From positions 2,418,001 to 2,482,000 of the forward strand of contig CP064979.1 of NCBI GenBank assembly GCA_016699575.1: 64,000 bases of DNA, read 5' to 3'. The notes under the pieces are model-generated. The model worked only from the letters and a program-made list of their open reading frames with translations, ran no database searches and was not told where the DNA came from. The position numbers were made by a program, and so were the translations under genes. Shown here in pieces: positions 26,163-34,538 of this stretch (positions are counted from its first letter, which is position 1; each line of letters begins with the position of its first letter). This stretch comes from Flavobacteriales bacterium. GTDB lineage: Bacteria > Bacteroidota > Bacteroidia > Flavobacteriales_F > PHOS-HE28.

Positions 26163-27713
26163 TTGAGCATCGACCTGATCATCAAGTCGAGCCCTTCCGA
26201 AACGGCCATCGCCGTTGTGAAGGACAAGCTTCTCACGGGCCTGCATCGCGAAAAGAGCGATCGCGGGTTCGCGGTTGGCGACGTCTACCTGGCCAAGATC
26301 CGCAAGGTGGCCCCTGGCCTCAATGCGGCCTTCGTGGACGTGGGGCACGAGAAGGACGCCTTCCTCCACTACTATGACCTGGGCCCGCAGTTCAAGAACA
26401 GTTACCGCTTCACCAAGGCAGCGGTGAGCGGCAGCCTCAACAGCAGCATGCTGGAAGGCTGGAAGATGGACCCCGACATCCCGAAGGAGGGCAAGTTGCA
26501 GGATGTGGTGAGCGCCAGCCAGAGCTTACTGGTGCAGATCGCCAAAGAGCCCATCAGCACCAAGGGCCCACGCCTCAGTGCCGAGATCACACTGGCCGGG
26601 CGTTACATGGTGCTGGTACCCTTCATCCAGAAGATCAGCATCAGCAGCCGTATCACCGACGAGGAGGAGCGGAAGCGCCTCAAGCAGACCATCAACCAGT
26701 TCAAGCCGCAGAACTTCGGTGTCATCGTGCGCACCCAGGCCGAGCACAAGGGCGCGGAAGAACTAGAAGCCGACCTTAAAAGCCTGCTGCAACGCTGGGA
26801 CGTGCTCTTCCGCAACCTGAAGAGCGCCATGCCGCCCAAAAAGGTGCTCGGCGAACTGGACCGCACCAGTGCCGTGCTCCGCGATCTGGTCAGCGCCGAT
26901 TTCGCCAACATCCATGTGGACGATGACACGGTGGCCGAGGAGGTGCGGCAGTACCTGGAGGTGAATGCTCCGGAGAAGAAGAACATCGTGAAGCCGTACA
27001 AAGGCAAGCTCGACATCTTCGATCACTTCGGCGTCAACAAGCAGATAAAGGCAGCCTTCGGCAGGCACGTATCGCTGCCCAGTGGTGCCTACCTCATCGT
27101 GGAGAAGACCGAGGCCATGCACGTCATCGACGTGAACAGCGGCGGTCGCAAGGGCGGCTTGAAGGACCATGAGCAGAACGCGCTCGAAACGAACTTGGAA
27201 GCGGCGAAGGAAGTCGCGCGTTTGTTGCGCCTGCGCGACATGGGCGGCATCATCTGCGTGGACTTCATCGATCTCTACGAGCCCGAGAACAGGAAGAAGC
27301 TGCACGCCACCTTGAAGGAGGCGATGGAGGACGACAAGGCGAAGCACAACGTGCTTCCCATGAGCAAGTTCGGCGTGGTGGAGATCACCCGCCAGCGCGT
27401 GCGCCCCGAAACGGAGATCGTTACCACGGAGAACTGCCCCACCTGCAACGGCACGGGCGAGGTGAAAGCCCCGGTGCTCATCATTGATGAACTGGAGCAC
27501 GCCCTCCATTACCTGCACGGGGAGAAGAACATGGGCGGGCTCACCGTGGTGGTGCACCCCTTCATACACGCTTACCTCACCAAGGGTCTGTGGAGCAAGC
27601 AGCGCCAGTGGTGGTGGCGATGGAAGAAGAGCGTGAAGGTGAAGCCTGAGGGCAGCAGCCAGTACCTCGATTTCAGCATCCAGGACAGCGCCGGCAACGC
27701 GATACCGTTATAG
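26163..27713 (+). CDS. rng: Ribonuclease E/G family protein
   Basis: 516 residues from the TTG at 26163. An S1 RNA-binding domain (about 38-125, with a variable insert) is followed by the RNase H-like catalytic part. Metal-binding Asp is in HVIDVNSGG (D322), the second in VDFIDLYEPEN, and the zinc-link cysteines are in CPTCNGTG (C425, C428). It cuts single-stranded, AU-rich RNA in 16S rRNA and mRNA processing. No ATG lies near the conserved start; an ATG at 26076 would add 29 unlike residues. Relatives start close to SIDLIIKSS, supporting TTG. Confidence 0.92.
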   Translation: MSIDLIIKSSPSETAIAVVKDKLLTGLHREKSDRGFAVGDVYLAKIRKVAPGLNAAFVDVGHEKDAFLHYYDLGPQFKNSYRFTKAAVSGSLNSSMLEGWKMDPDIPKEGKLQDVVSASQSLLVQIAKEPISTKGPRLSAEITLAGRYMVLVPFIQKISISSRITDEEERKRLKQTINQFKPQNFGVIVRTQAEHKGAEELEADLKSLLQRWDVLFRNLKSAMPPKKVLGELDRTSAVLRDLVSADFANIHVDDDTVAEEVRQYLEVNAPEKKNIVKPYKGKLDIFDHFGVNKQIKAAFGRHVSLPSGAYLIVEKTEAMHVIDVNSGGRKGGLKDHEQNALETNLEAAKEVARLLRLRDMGGIICVDFIDLYEPENRKKLHATLKEAMEDDKAKHNVLPMSKFGVVEITRQRVRPETEIVTTENCPTCNGTGEVKAPVLIIDELEHALHYLHGEKNMGGLTVVVHPFIHAYLTKGLWSKQRQWWWRWKKSVKVKPEGSSQYLDFSIQDSAGNAIPL

Positions 27714-27736
27714 TGCGGTGACGCACATGGGGCCGC

Positions 27737-27760
27737 TTTGCACAGGCGTGCCCACATTTG
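27737..27760 (+). promoter_or_regulatory. Promoter of rsgA
   Basis: TTTG at 27737-27740 and CACATTTG at 27753-27760. The -7 box ends 20 nt before GTG 27781 and lies downstream of the ATG at 27718. It therefore argues for the GTG start. Confidence 0.45.
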
Positions 27761-27780
27761 CCCCATTACGCTCCACAGCT

Positions 27781-28728
27781 GTGGCCCAAGGTCTTGTCAT
27801 GCGCTCAACCGGCAGCCGCTACCGCGTGCGTGCCGAGGACGGGTCCGTGCATGATTGCGTGGCCAAGGGCAACCTGCGCATCAAGGGCTACACCAGCACC
27901 AACCCCATCGCCGTTGGCGATCGGGTGGAGTTCGAACCGCAGCGCAACGCCGAGGAAGTAGGTGCGGTCACCGCCCTGCACGACCGTAAGAATTACATCG
28001 TGCGGCGTAGCGTGAACCTCAGTCATCACAAGCATGTCATTGCGGCCAACCTCGACCAGGCGTTGCTGATGGCCACCGTGGCAAGTCCCCGTACGTCCTG
28101 TGGCTTCATCGATCGGTTCCTCGTTACCGCTGAAGCGTACAGTGTGCCATGCGTTCTGCTGTTGAACAAAGTGGATGCGCTTGATGAGGATGAAAGAGCC
28201 CTGCTGGAAGAGTACCGCGCAGCGTACGAGTTGGCTGGCTATAGAGTGGTACTGACATCAGCGAGGACCGGAACCGGTGTGCAGGAGGTGAAAGACCTGT
28301 TGAAAGGAAAGGTGACCTTGGTGGCCGGTCACAGCGGTGTTGGCAAAAGCACGCTGGTCAACGCCATTGATCCATCGCTCGACCTGGACACGCAGGAGAT
28401 CAGCGAAGCCAGCGACAAGGGACAGCACACCACCACCTTCGCCGAGATGTTCGAGCTGCAGGCGGATGTGCCCACGTTCATCATCGACACGCCGGGCGTG
28501 AAGGGCTTCGGTCTTGTGGACATGACCCCCGACGAGATCGTGGACCAGTTCCCCGAGCTCTTCAAGTTGAAGGGTGAATGCCGCTTCAACGACTGCAAGC
28601 ACATGAACGAACCGGGCTGCGCGGTGAAGCGTGCGGTGGAAGCAGGTGCCGTGGCAACCAGCCGCTACAGGAGCTACGTCGATATGGTGAACGGCGTGGA
28701 GGACGATGGTCCGTACCGCCTTGATTGA
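27781..28728 (+). CDS. rsgA: Ribosome small subunit-dependent GTPase A
   Basis: 315 residues from GTG 27781. OB-fold (about 1-70), then a circularly permuted GTPase with G4 NKVD before G1 GHSGVGKS and G3 DTPG. The C-terminal zinc knuckle has CRFNDCKHMNEPGC. It matures the 30S subunit, checking the decoding centre. An ATG at 27718 would add 21 residues, but the promoter-like boxes lie between the two and relatives start at GLV-x-STG. Confidence 0.93.
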   Translation: MAQGLVMRSTGSRYRVRAEDGSVHDCVAKGNLRIKGYTSTNPIAVGDRVEFEPQRNAEEVGAVTALHDRKNYIVRRSVNLSHHKHVIAANLDQALLMATVASPRTSCGFIDRFLVTAEAYSVPCVLLLNKVDALDEDERALLEEYRAAYELAGYRVVLTSARTGTGVQEVKDLLKGKVTLVAGHSGVGKSTLVNAIDPSLDLDTQEISEASDKGQHTTTFAEMFELQADVPTFIIDTPGVKGFGLVDMTPDEIVDQFPELFKLKGECRFNDCKHMNEPGCAVKRAVEAGAVATSRYRSYVDMVNGVEDDGPYRLD

Positions 28729-28739
28729 ACAATCGAAAG

Positions 28740-29552
28740 ATGAAGAAGATCGCAATGACCATGCTCACCACGGCCTTGTTGCTCGTGGCTTGCACCTCCA
28801 CCAAACCCGTGGCCGATGCGCCCGCCAAAGTGCCCTACGTGCCTTTCGCACTGAGCCAACAGAATGCCGATGCCGTGATCTACCAGCACAGCAGTGCCGA
28901 GGTGTACCGCCTCTACCAGCAGTGCTACGAACTGGCCCGCTTACGGCTGGACGCCAACCTGGCCAAACCGCACGTGCTGCCTACGGCGGTCATCGTGGAC
29001 ATCGACGAAACCGTGCTCGACAATTCACCTTACCAAGTGACGAACGTGAACCGTGGCCGCACGTTCAGCAGCGCGACCTGGGCTGAGTGGACCGACAAGG
29101 CCTCGGCCAAGGGATCCCCTGGTGCGCTCGACTTCCTCCGGTACGCCAAGAGCCGCGGATGCGAAGTGTTCTACATCAGCAACCGCGACAACAACGAAAA
29201 GGCGGCCACCATCAAGAACCTTGCGGCCCTCGGTTTCCCCGATGCCGACGAACGTCATGTGCTGTGCATGGACAAGACCAGCGACAAGACCGTGCGGCGC
29301 GCGCAGGTAAAGGCCGGGCACTACATCGCCCTGCTGTGCGGCGATCAACTCCGCGATTTCGATGAATCGTTCAAGGACAGGGGTGCTGACTTCGGGAAGG
29401 CGCGCGTGAATGCGATGAACGACACCCTGCGCGACCACTTCATCCTGTTGCCCAACGCCATGTATGGCACCTGGCTCGACGCCGTCGGGGGCAAAGCCGA
29501 CTCGTTGAAGCTCGACTTGAAACAGAATTACTTCGGCAAGCACGCGTACTGA
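28740..29552 (+). CDS. Class B-type acid phosphatase lipoprotein (e(P4) family 5'-nucleotidase)
   Basis: 270 residues. The lipobox ends LLVAC with Cys18, so it is an outer-membrane lipoprotein. The HAD motif I is VDIDETVLDNS (about 88-98), giving the DDDD-type phosphatase. SNRD (about 151) is motif II. In Haemophilus, e(P4) dephosphorylates NMN and AMP at the surface to supply nicotinamide riboside. That would fit the PnuC transporter at 40791, though the two are not linked here. ATG 28740 is preferred to TTG 28725. Confidence 0.9.
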   Translation: MKKIAMTMLTTALLLVACTSTKPVADAPAKVPYVPFALSQQNADAVIYQHSSAEVYRLYQQCYELARLRLDANLAKPHVLPTAVIVDIDETVLDNSPYQVTNVNRGRTFSSATWAEWTDKASAKGSPGALDFLRYAKSRGCEVFYISNRDNNEKAATIKNLAALGFPDADERHVLCMDKTSDKTVRRAQVKAGHYIALLCGDQLRDFDESFKDRGADFGKARVNAMNDTLRDHFILLPNAMYGTWLDAVGGKADSLKLDLKQNYFGKHAY

Positions 29553-29554
29553 TC

Positions 29555-30007
29555 ATGCGGGCCGTTGTTCAACGGGTGCGCGAAGCAAGCGTGACCATCA
29601 GCGGCGAGGAGCGCTCGCGGATCGGGCACGGTCTCCTGGTCTTGTTGGGGATCGAGGTGGCCGACACAACAGAAGACCTGGAGTGGCTTTGCGGCAAGAT
29701 CGCGCGCATGCGGATCTTCGCTGATGAGGCCGGTCTGATGAACCGCGACATCAACGAAGTCGGTGGCCAGTTGCTGTTGGTGAGCCAGTTCACATTGCAC
29801 GCCAACACGGCCAAGGGCAATCGCCCCAGCTACATCCGCGCTGCGCGCCCAGAACAGGCCATACCGCTCTACGAAGAAGCCATTGAACGCTTCGAGCAAT
29901 TGGTGACTTCAGGTGTACGCACCGGGGAGTTCGGTGCCGGAATGAAGGTGGCGTTGATCAACGACGGACCAGTGACGATCATCATCGACAGCAAGCAACG
30001 CGAATGA
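29555..30007 (+). CDS. dtd: D-aminoacyl-tRNA deacylase
   Basis: 150 residues, normal length. The motifs SQFTL (about 78-82) and NDGPVT (about 138-143) are the DTD active-site pair, the latter in the variant form of the GP cis-proline motif. It removes D-amino acids and glycine from mischarged tRNAs. It follows the phosphatase gene by 2 bp and overlaps the MazG-like gene by 4 bp. Confidence 0.95.
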   Translation: MRAVVQRVREASVTISGEERSRIGHGLLVLLGIEVADTTEDLEWLCGKIARMRIFADEAGLMNRDINEVGGQLLLVSQFTLHANTAKGNRPSYIRAARPEQAIPLYEEAIERFEQLVTSGVRTGEFGAGMKVALINDGPVTIIIDSKQRE

Positions 30008-30351
30008 GCAGGACCAAGTCACTTTCAGCGCCCCTAGCGGTGCTCCAGGAGCGTGTGCACGAGTGGGTCACCACTGTCGGAGTGCGCTACTTCGACCCCA
30101 TGACCAACATGGCCCTGCTCACGGAGGAAGTCGGGGAGGTGGCCCGCATCATGGCGCGCACTTATGGGGAACAGTCCAAGAAGAAGAAGGACAAGGGGGA
30201 ACTGGGCGAGGAGCTGAGCGATGTGCTCTTCGTGGTGCTGTGCCTGGCCAACCAGACCGGCACAGACCTTCAATCCGCCTTTGACCGGAAGTTCGAGAAG
30301 CGGACGAAGCGCGACAAGAAGCGCCACGCGAAGAACAAGAAGTTGCGCTAG
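30004..30351 (+). CDS. MazG-like nucleotide pyrophosphohydrolase
   Basis: 115 residues. The divalent-metal motif EEVGE (about 41-45) and EELSDVLF (about 68-75) form the four-helix all-alpha NTP pyrophosphatase site. Single-domain members hydrolyse NTPs or dNTPs to monophosphates. The C-terminal tail is rich in Lys and Arg (KKRHAKNKK). Its stop overlaps the convergent HTTM gene by 4 bp. Confidence 0.9.
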   Translation: MSRTKSLSAPLAVLQERVHEWVTTVGVRYFDPMTNMALLTEEVGEVARIMARTYGEQSKKKKDKGELGEELSDVLFVVLCLANQTGTDLQSAFDRKFEKRTKRDKKRHAKNKKLR

Positions 30352-31556
30352 GGGAGGAACCGGCTCCGCTCTTCTGGCGTCGGCATCCGGCACGTTTCCT
30401 TCTGCCCGAACCACGTGATTCGGTTGCGCGCAACGAAGTCGTACACCATGTTCCGCAGGGGCGCGGGTACAAGGATCAGAATACTCGCCAGTTTCCAGAT
30501 GCCGCCGAGATCGCGCAGTACGCGCAATGCGGCTCCGCTGCGGGTCCACGTTTTCCCGTTCCGCTGGTACACCACGGTCGTCAGGTTGCTCCCGCGCAGT
30601 TCAGCTGGCAGGCGCTCCAGTGCTGTGGTGCCTTGGAGCGGCGTAACGCGAAGAACGCCGTGACGGTCCTCAGCGAACAACAGGTCGACGAAGCTGTTGC
30701 ACAGTCCGCAGACGCCATCGAAATAGAGCACGCCGCTGCGGTCTTCGGTCGGCTTCAGCCAGCGCTCTTCCAGCGCGAAGGCGTGGATCATCAGCATGCC
30801 GATCGTAAGGTCCGCAAAGTCGACGATGCACAGGATGCCGAGGTGCATGAGCGCCATGCCTCCCCACGCGATGATCCGGGTGCGGGCGAACAACGCCAGC
30901 GGAAGGAAGAGCACCTCCATGGCAAGGATGCTCCACGTCATTGCGCGGTGCAGCCCAAGTGGCCAGGACAGCATCCACTCACGCAACCACGTATCACGGG
31001 CCAACGGGTTCTCCAACAAATGGACAATGGCGGTGCCGTCGCGCCAGCTCGGTGCCATCCACTTGTCGATGCCGCTGATGGTGTAGCCCAACGCCATCAA
31101 CAACCACGCACCGACGTACAGCACGCGCGGCAAGTGCCACTCTTCACGCCTTGGTCCGAGGCTGAGCGGCTCACCTCGCGGTACCACAGTGCACACGAGC
31201 AACAGCCAACCCACGTAGGGGATGCCCGGGTTCCCGATGAGATTGTTGCGATCGAAGAGCGAGGCCCAGCCCAGCCAGAGCAGAACGGATACGATGGGAC
31301 GTTGCCAGCCCAGCAGCAGCGCCAACCCCAAAGCAGCCATCGCGACGATCAGACCTGTCGCTACCCCTTCGATGTTCAACCACGCCAACGGCAACACTCC
31401 ACCGGTCAAGTTCAGCGCCGGTTCAGGGATCATCCCATGCGGCCCCCACAACTCCTCAGCAGAGGGTATCAGCATCAGGAAGTGCACGAGCAGGTAGATC
31501 CCCAGTGTGATCCTGAAGAAGGTGAAGTGGTAGGGTGAGGTCGGTTTCAGCGACAT
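30348..31556 (-). CDS. HTTM domain protein fused to DCC thiol-disulfide oxidoreductase domain
   Basis: 402 residues. Residues 1-265 contain several membrane helices of the HTTM family, related to vitamin K-dependent gamma-carboxylase. From about 275 a DCC (DUF393) domain begins, with YFDGVCGLC and cysteines C283 and C286 in a thioredoxin-like redox motif. Both domains occur together in some Bacteroidota; a membrane redox or carboxylation role is inferred. ATG 31556 overlaps the preceding gene by 10 bp; an upstream ATG (31577) adds seven residues. Confidence 0.85.
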   Translation of the reverse strand: MSLKPTSPYHFTFFRITLGIYLLVHFLMLIPSAEELWGPHGMIPEPALNLTGGVLPLAWLNIEGVATGLIVAMAALGLALLLGWQRPIVSVLLWLGWASLFDRNNLIGNPGIPYVGWLLLVCTVVPRGEPLSLGPRREEWHLPRVLYVGAWLLMALGYTISGIDKWMAPSWRDGTAIVHLLENPLARDTWLREWMLSWPLGLHRAMTWSILAMEVLFLPLALFARTRIIAWGGMALMHLGILCIVDFADLTIGMLMIHAFALEERWLKPTEDRSGVLYFDGVCGLCNSFVDLLFAEDRHGVLRVTPLQGTTALERLPAELRGSNLTTVVYQRNGKTWTRSGAALRVLRDLGGIWKLASILILVPAPLRNMVYDFVARNRITWFGQKETCRMPTPEERSRFLP

Positions 31557-32011
31557 GGGCCGGGATCGAGCGTCCATTCATCATCGCTGCCGGCGGTGCG
31601 CGTGTGCAGCACGAAGCGTGTACTGCGCATGTCGTCGGGCAGACCGAGTTCGCGTTGCAGCACACCGGAGCAAAGCCCATAGCCGAGAACGCTGCGCCAT
31701 AGGTCCTCGTCCAGCACCGGGCCGTAGGCGATGGCAGCACCGAACACGTTGCGACGGTTGTAGGGTCCGTTGAGCTTGCTGTAAACAGATGGTGTGATCC
31801 GCACGCGCAGTGTGCTGTTGTTGCTGTTCTCGTACACCACGTACACATCGCTTGCGAACGTCTCCACGCCTTTCACTTCGGTGAACACGATGGGGAGCGG
31901 GGACGCGGCCGTGATGGCGCCAAGACCTTTCACCGTACCGCTCTGCAACAGCCACCCCGCTATGCGCAGGAAGCCGACAACGATGACGATGCCGTAGAGC
32001 GCCTTACGCAT
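31547..32011 (-). CDS. Small membrane-anchored protein of unknown function
   Basis: 154 residues. One N-terminal hydrophobic segment (about 4-25) could be an anchor or uncleaved signal. The rest is beta-rich with no recognised family; there are two cysteines, one in GLCSG and one at the penultimate residue. It lies between the hydroxylase and HTTM genes with overlaps of 8 and 10 bp, so the three are probably one operon. Confidence 0.7.
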   Translation of the reverse strand: MRKALYGIVIVVGFLRIAGWLLQSGTVKGLGAITAASPLPIVFTEVKGVETFASDVYVVYENSNNSTLRVRITPSVYSKLNGPYNRRNVFGAAIAYGPVLDEDLWRSVLGYGLCSGVLQRELGLPDDMRSTRFVLHTRTAGSDDEWTLDPGPCR

Positions 32012-32732
32012 CGCGACGCTTGCCGTTCACATTGCGGAACAGGAGCATGTCCACCAGCCGTGTCTCGCGCTCTGGCTTGAAACCGCATGGTGCATACTGC
32101 TCCTTCGCGTTCTCATAGGTGCCGAAGAGCATGTCCCATACGGGCAGGTCGCTGAAGTTGTTGAAATGCTTGCCGCGTTGGTGGTGGATGCGGTGCATCT
32201 CCGGACGCTGGAAGAAGTAGCCCATGGCTTGTGGCGTCTTCACGTTCATGTGGTAGATGTACTCGCCAACACTGCTGTAGAGCAGGCACCAACCGGCGGC
32301 TTCCAGCGAAAGCCCGAGCACCAGGAAGTTGATGCTGCCGATGATGATGGAGTTGGCGACGATCTCAAGCGGATGCTTGAAGAACGACGTGATCGTTTCG
32401 ATGCGCTGCGGACTGTGGTGCACTTGGTGGAACGCGTTCCAGAGGAAGTCCACTTCATGGCGCCAGCGATGCCACCAGTAGAACACGAACGTCACCACGA
32501 AGTAGCCGATGAGCCCACCGATCCATGGAGCCAGCGTGCTGAGGTCGAACAGCGATGCACCCTGCAGCCATTTGTCCCAAGTGGCCCTTCCGAGGAAGAG
32601 CACTCCGAGCTGAAGCAGGTTGATGATGATGACGCGCGTCCACCAGCCTTTCACGTGCGGCAGTTTCTGGTCCGGAACAATACGTTCCAGAACGATGAAG
32701 CCAAGCCCGATGGCGATCATCACACCGATCAT
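32004..32732 (-). CDS. Sterol desaturase/fatty acid hydroxylase family membrane enzyme
   Basis: 242 residues with about four membrane helices. The eight-histidine di-iron pattern is clear: WHRWRHEVDF (H-x3-H), FHQVHHSP (H-x2-HH) and MHRIHHQRGKHFNN (H-x2-HH). The enzyme inserts oxygen into a lipid chain or sterol-like substrate; which lipid is not known. ATG 32732 starts the first membrane helix. It overlaps the small gene by 8 bp. Confidence 0.9.
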   Translation of the reverse strand: MIGVMIAIGLGFIVLERIVPDQKLPHVKGWWTRVIIINLLQLGVLFLGRATWDKWLQGASLFDLSTLAPWIGGLIGYFVVTFVFYWWHRWRHEVDFLWNAFHQVHHSPQRIETITSFFKHPLEIVANSIIIGSINFLVLGLSLEAAGWCLLYSSVGEYIYHMNVKTPQAMGYFFQRPEMHRIHHQRGKHFNNFSDLPVWDMLFGTYENAKEQYAPCGFKPERETRLVDMLLFRNVNGKRRDA

Positions 32733-32775
32733 GCGCACAGGAGTTTCCCGCCAATGTAACGGCGCAGTCCTTCGG

Positions 32776-34248
32776 TTATCCCTTCGCTGAAGGCCCCTGG
32801 CCACCTCCTGGGCGCGGACCACGGGGGCCACGCCAGCGGTTGCTGCGCCGCTTGCCCCCATTGCCGCTTCCGTTGTTGTTCGCGCTGGACTGACCTTGGC
32901 CCTGTCGGCTGCCGTGCGACTGCTGCTGCTTCTCACCGCTGGGGCGATGGCTGCTCTGCTGGCGAGGGCGTTGGTGGTTGTGGCGCGGGCCGCGCTCTTC
33001 CACTTCGCGTGGAGGAGGCGGTGCACCATCGAACGGATGGTCCCGCACCACCGGCACCTGCATGCCGATGAGCTTTTGGATGTCGCGCAGGTAGTCGCGC
33101 TCCTCGCCGGTGTCGCAGAAGCTGATGGCCAGGCCGCTGGCCCCTGCACGTCCGGTGCGTCCAATGCGGTGCACGTAAGTTTCCGGCACGTTGGGCAGTT
33201 CGTAGTTGATCACATGGCCCAGTTCATCGATGTCGATGCCGCGCGCAGCGATGTCCGTGGCAACCAGCACACGGGTTTTGCCGCTCTTGAAGTTCGCCAG
33301 CGCACCTTGCCGGGCGTTCTGGCTCTTGTTCCCGTGGATCGCCTCAGCTGTAATACCGGCCTTCAGCAGGTCTTTGGCCACTTTGTTCGCGCCGTGCTTC
33401 GTGCGGGTGAAGACCAAAGCGCTCCGCAGCGCCGGGTTCTCCAGGACGTGCACCAACAACGCTCGCTTGTGGCCCTTGTCCACATGGTACACCTGCTGCT
33501 GCACCTTTTCGGCGGTGGTGCTTTGTGGCGTCACTTCAACCCGCCGTGGGTTGGTGAGGATGGTGTTCGCCAGCTTGGAAACGTCGGGCGGCATGGTGGC
33601 GCTGAAGAACAGCGTTTGCCTTTTGGAGGGCAGCTTTTGGATCACGCGCTTCACGTCGTGGATGAAGCCCATGTCGAGCATGCGGTCGGCTTCGTCCAGC
33701 ACGAAGAGTTCGATGCTCTCCAAGTGCACATAGCCCTGGCCCATGAGGTCCAGCAAACGACCGGGCGTGGCGATCAGCACTTCCACCCCGCGGTGCAGTG
33801 CATCCGTTTGGGGCTTCTGGCCCACTCCGCCGAAGATCACGGTGTGCCGGACCTGAAGGTTGCGGCCGTAGGCGGCGAAACTCTCTCCGATCTGGATGGC
33901 GAGCTCGCGTGTGGGGGTGAGGATGAGGCAGAGCGGTTGTTTGCCTTTGCGGGGCCCGGTCGGTGCAGCAACGGCCACTTCCGCGGTCTGTTTCCCGCCG
34001 AAGAAGGAGCGCAGCTTGCTCACTCCGCCTGTAGGCTGGGAGGCAGGCGCCGATCCGCTTATCAGTTGAAGGATGGGCAGGGCGAACGCTGCTGTTTTCC
34101 CTGTGCCGGTCTGTGCGCAGCCGAGCAGGTCGTGGCCCTGCAACAGGATCGGGATGGCTTGTTCCTGGATGGGGGTGGGCTTGGTGTAGCCTTCGTGACG
34201 CAACGCGTCGAGCAAGGGCTGGCTCAGCCCCAGTTGGTCGAATGTCAT
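32776..34248 (-). CDS. DEAD-box ATP-dependent RNA helicase
   Basis: 490 residues. The motifs are in order: Q motif (PTPIQEQAIP), I AQTGTGKT, Ia PTRELA, II DEAD, III SAT, and VI HRIGRTGRAG. A Pro/Ser-rich insert (about 65-100) sits between motifs I and Ia. The tail from about 405 is Gly, Arg, Gln and Ser rich and likely unstructured, typical of RhlE-type helicases in cold response and ribosome assembly. The next upstream gene is on the other strand. Confidence 0.94.
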   Translation of the reverse strand: MTFDQLGLSQPLLDALRHEGYTKPTPIQEQAIPILLQGHDLLGCAQTGTGKTAAFALPILQLISGSAPASQPTGGVSKLRSFFGGKQTAEVAVAAPTGPRKGKQPLCLILTPTRELAIQIGESFAAYGRNLQVRHTVIFGGVGQKPQTDALHRGVEVLIATPGRLLDLMGQGYVHLESIELFVLDEADRMLDMGFIHDVKRVIQKLPSKRQTLFFSATMPPDVSKLANTILTNPRRVEVTPQSTTAEKVQQQVYHVDKGHKRALLVHVLENPALRSALVFTRTKHGANKVAKDLLKAGITAEAIHGNKSQNARQGALANFKSGKTRVLVATDIAARGIDIDELGHVINYELPNVPETYVHRIGRTGRAGASGLAISFCDTGEERDYLRDIQKLIGMQVPVVRDHPFDGAPPPPREVEERGPRHNHQRPRQQSSHRPSGEKQQQSHGSRQGQGQSSANNNGSGNGGKRRSNRWRGPRGPRPGGGQGPSAKG

Positions 34249-34474
34249 GATGGTTGAGAGAGATGCGCTTGTGGCGGCGGCCTTGGGGGCGCTGGTCCCC
34301 GAGGCAGAGATTACCTGCCAGCGCGTGCCCCTGATCTGTTGGCGGGGCGGGGTGAATGGTTGACTATCGGGGGCGAATGTACTGCGATCGGCCGGTGCGA
34401 CAGGTCGGGACCCGGGCTTTCAGGCTCGATCCAGGGTTCGGACATCATAGGATAGCGCACTTTCCGCCCCACGA

Positions 34475-34501
34475 TTTGTCCAACCTTCGACAATACATTT
34501 G
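34475..34501 (+). promoter_or_regulatory. Promoter of the 34539 T9SS gene
   Basis: TACATTTG at 34494-34501 is a perfect TAnnTTTG -7 box, 37 nt before the ATG. TTTG at 34475-34478 is a possible -33, with a 15-nt gap that is shorter than usual. The rest of the 290-bp gap from 34249 holds no visible gene. Confidence 0.55.
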
Positions 34502-34538
34502 GACCCCTTCGTAAGCACAAACCTCAACCATAACCAAG

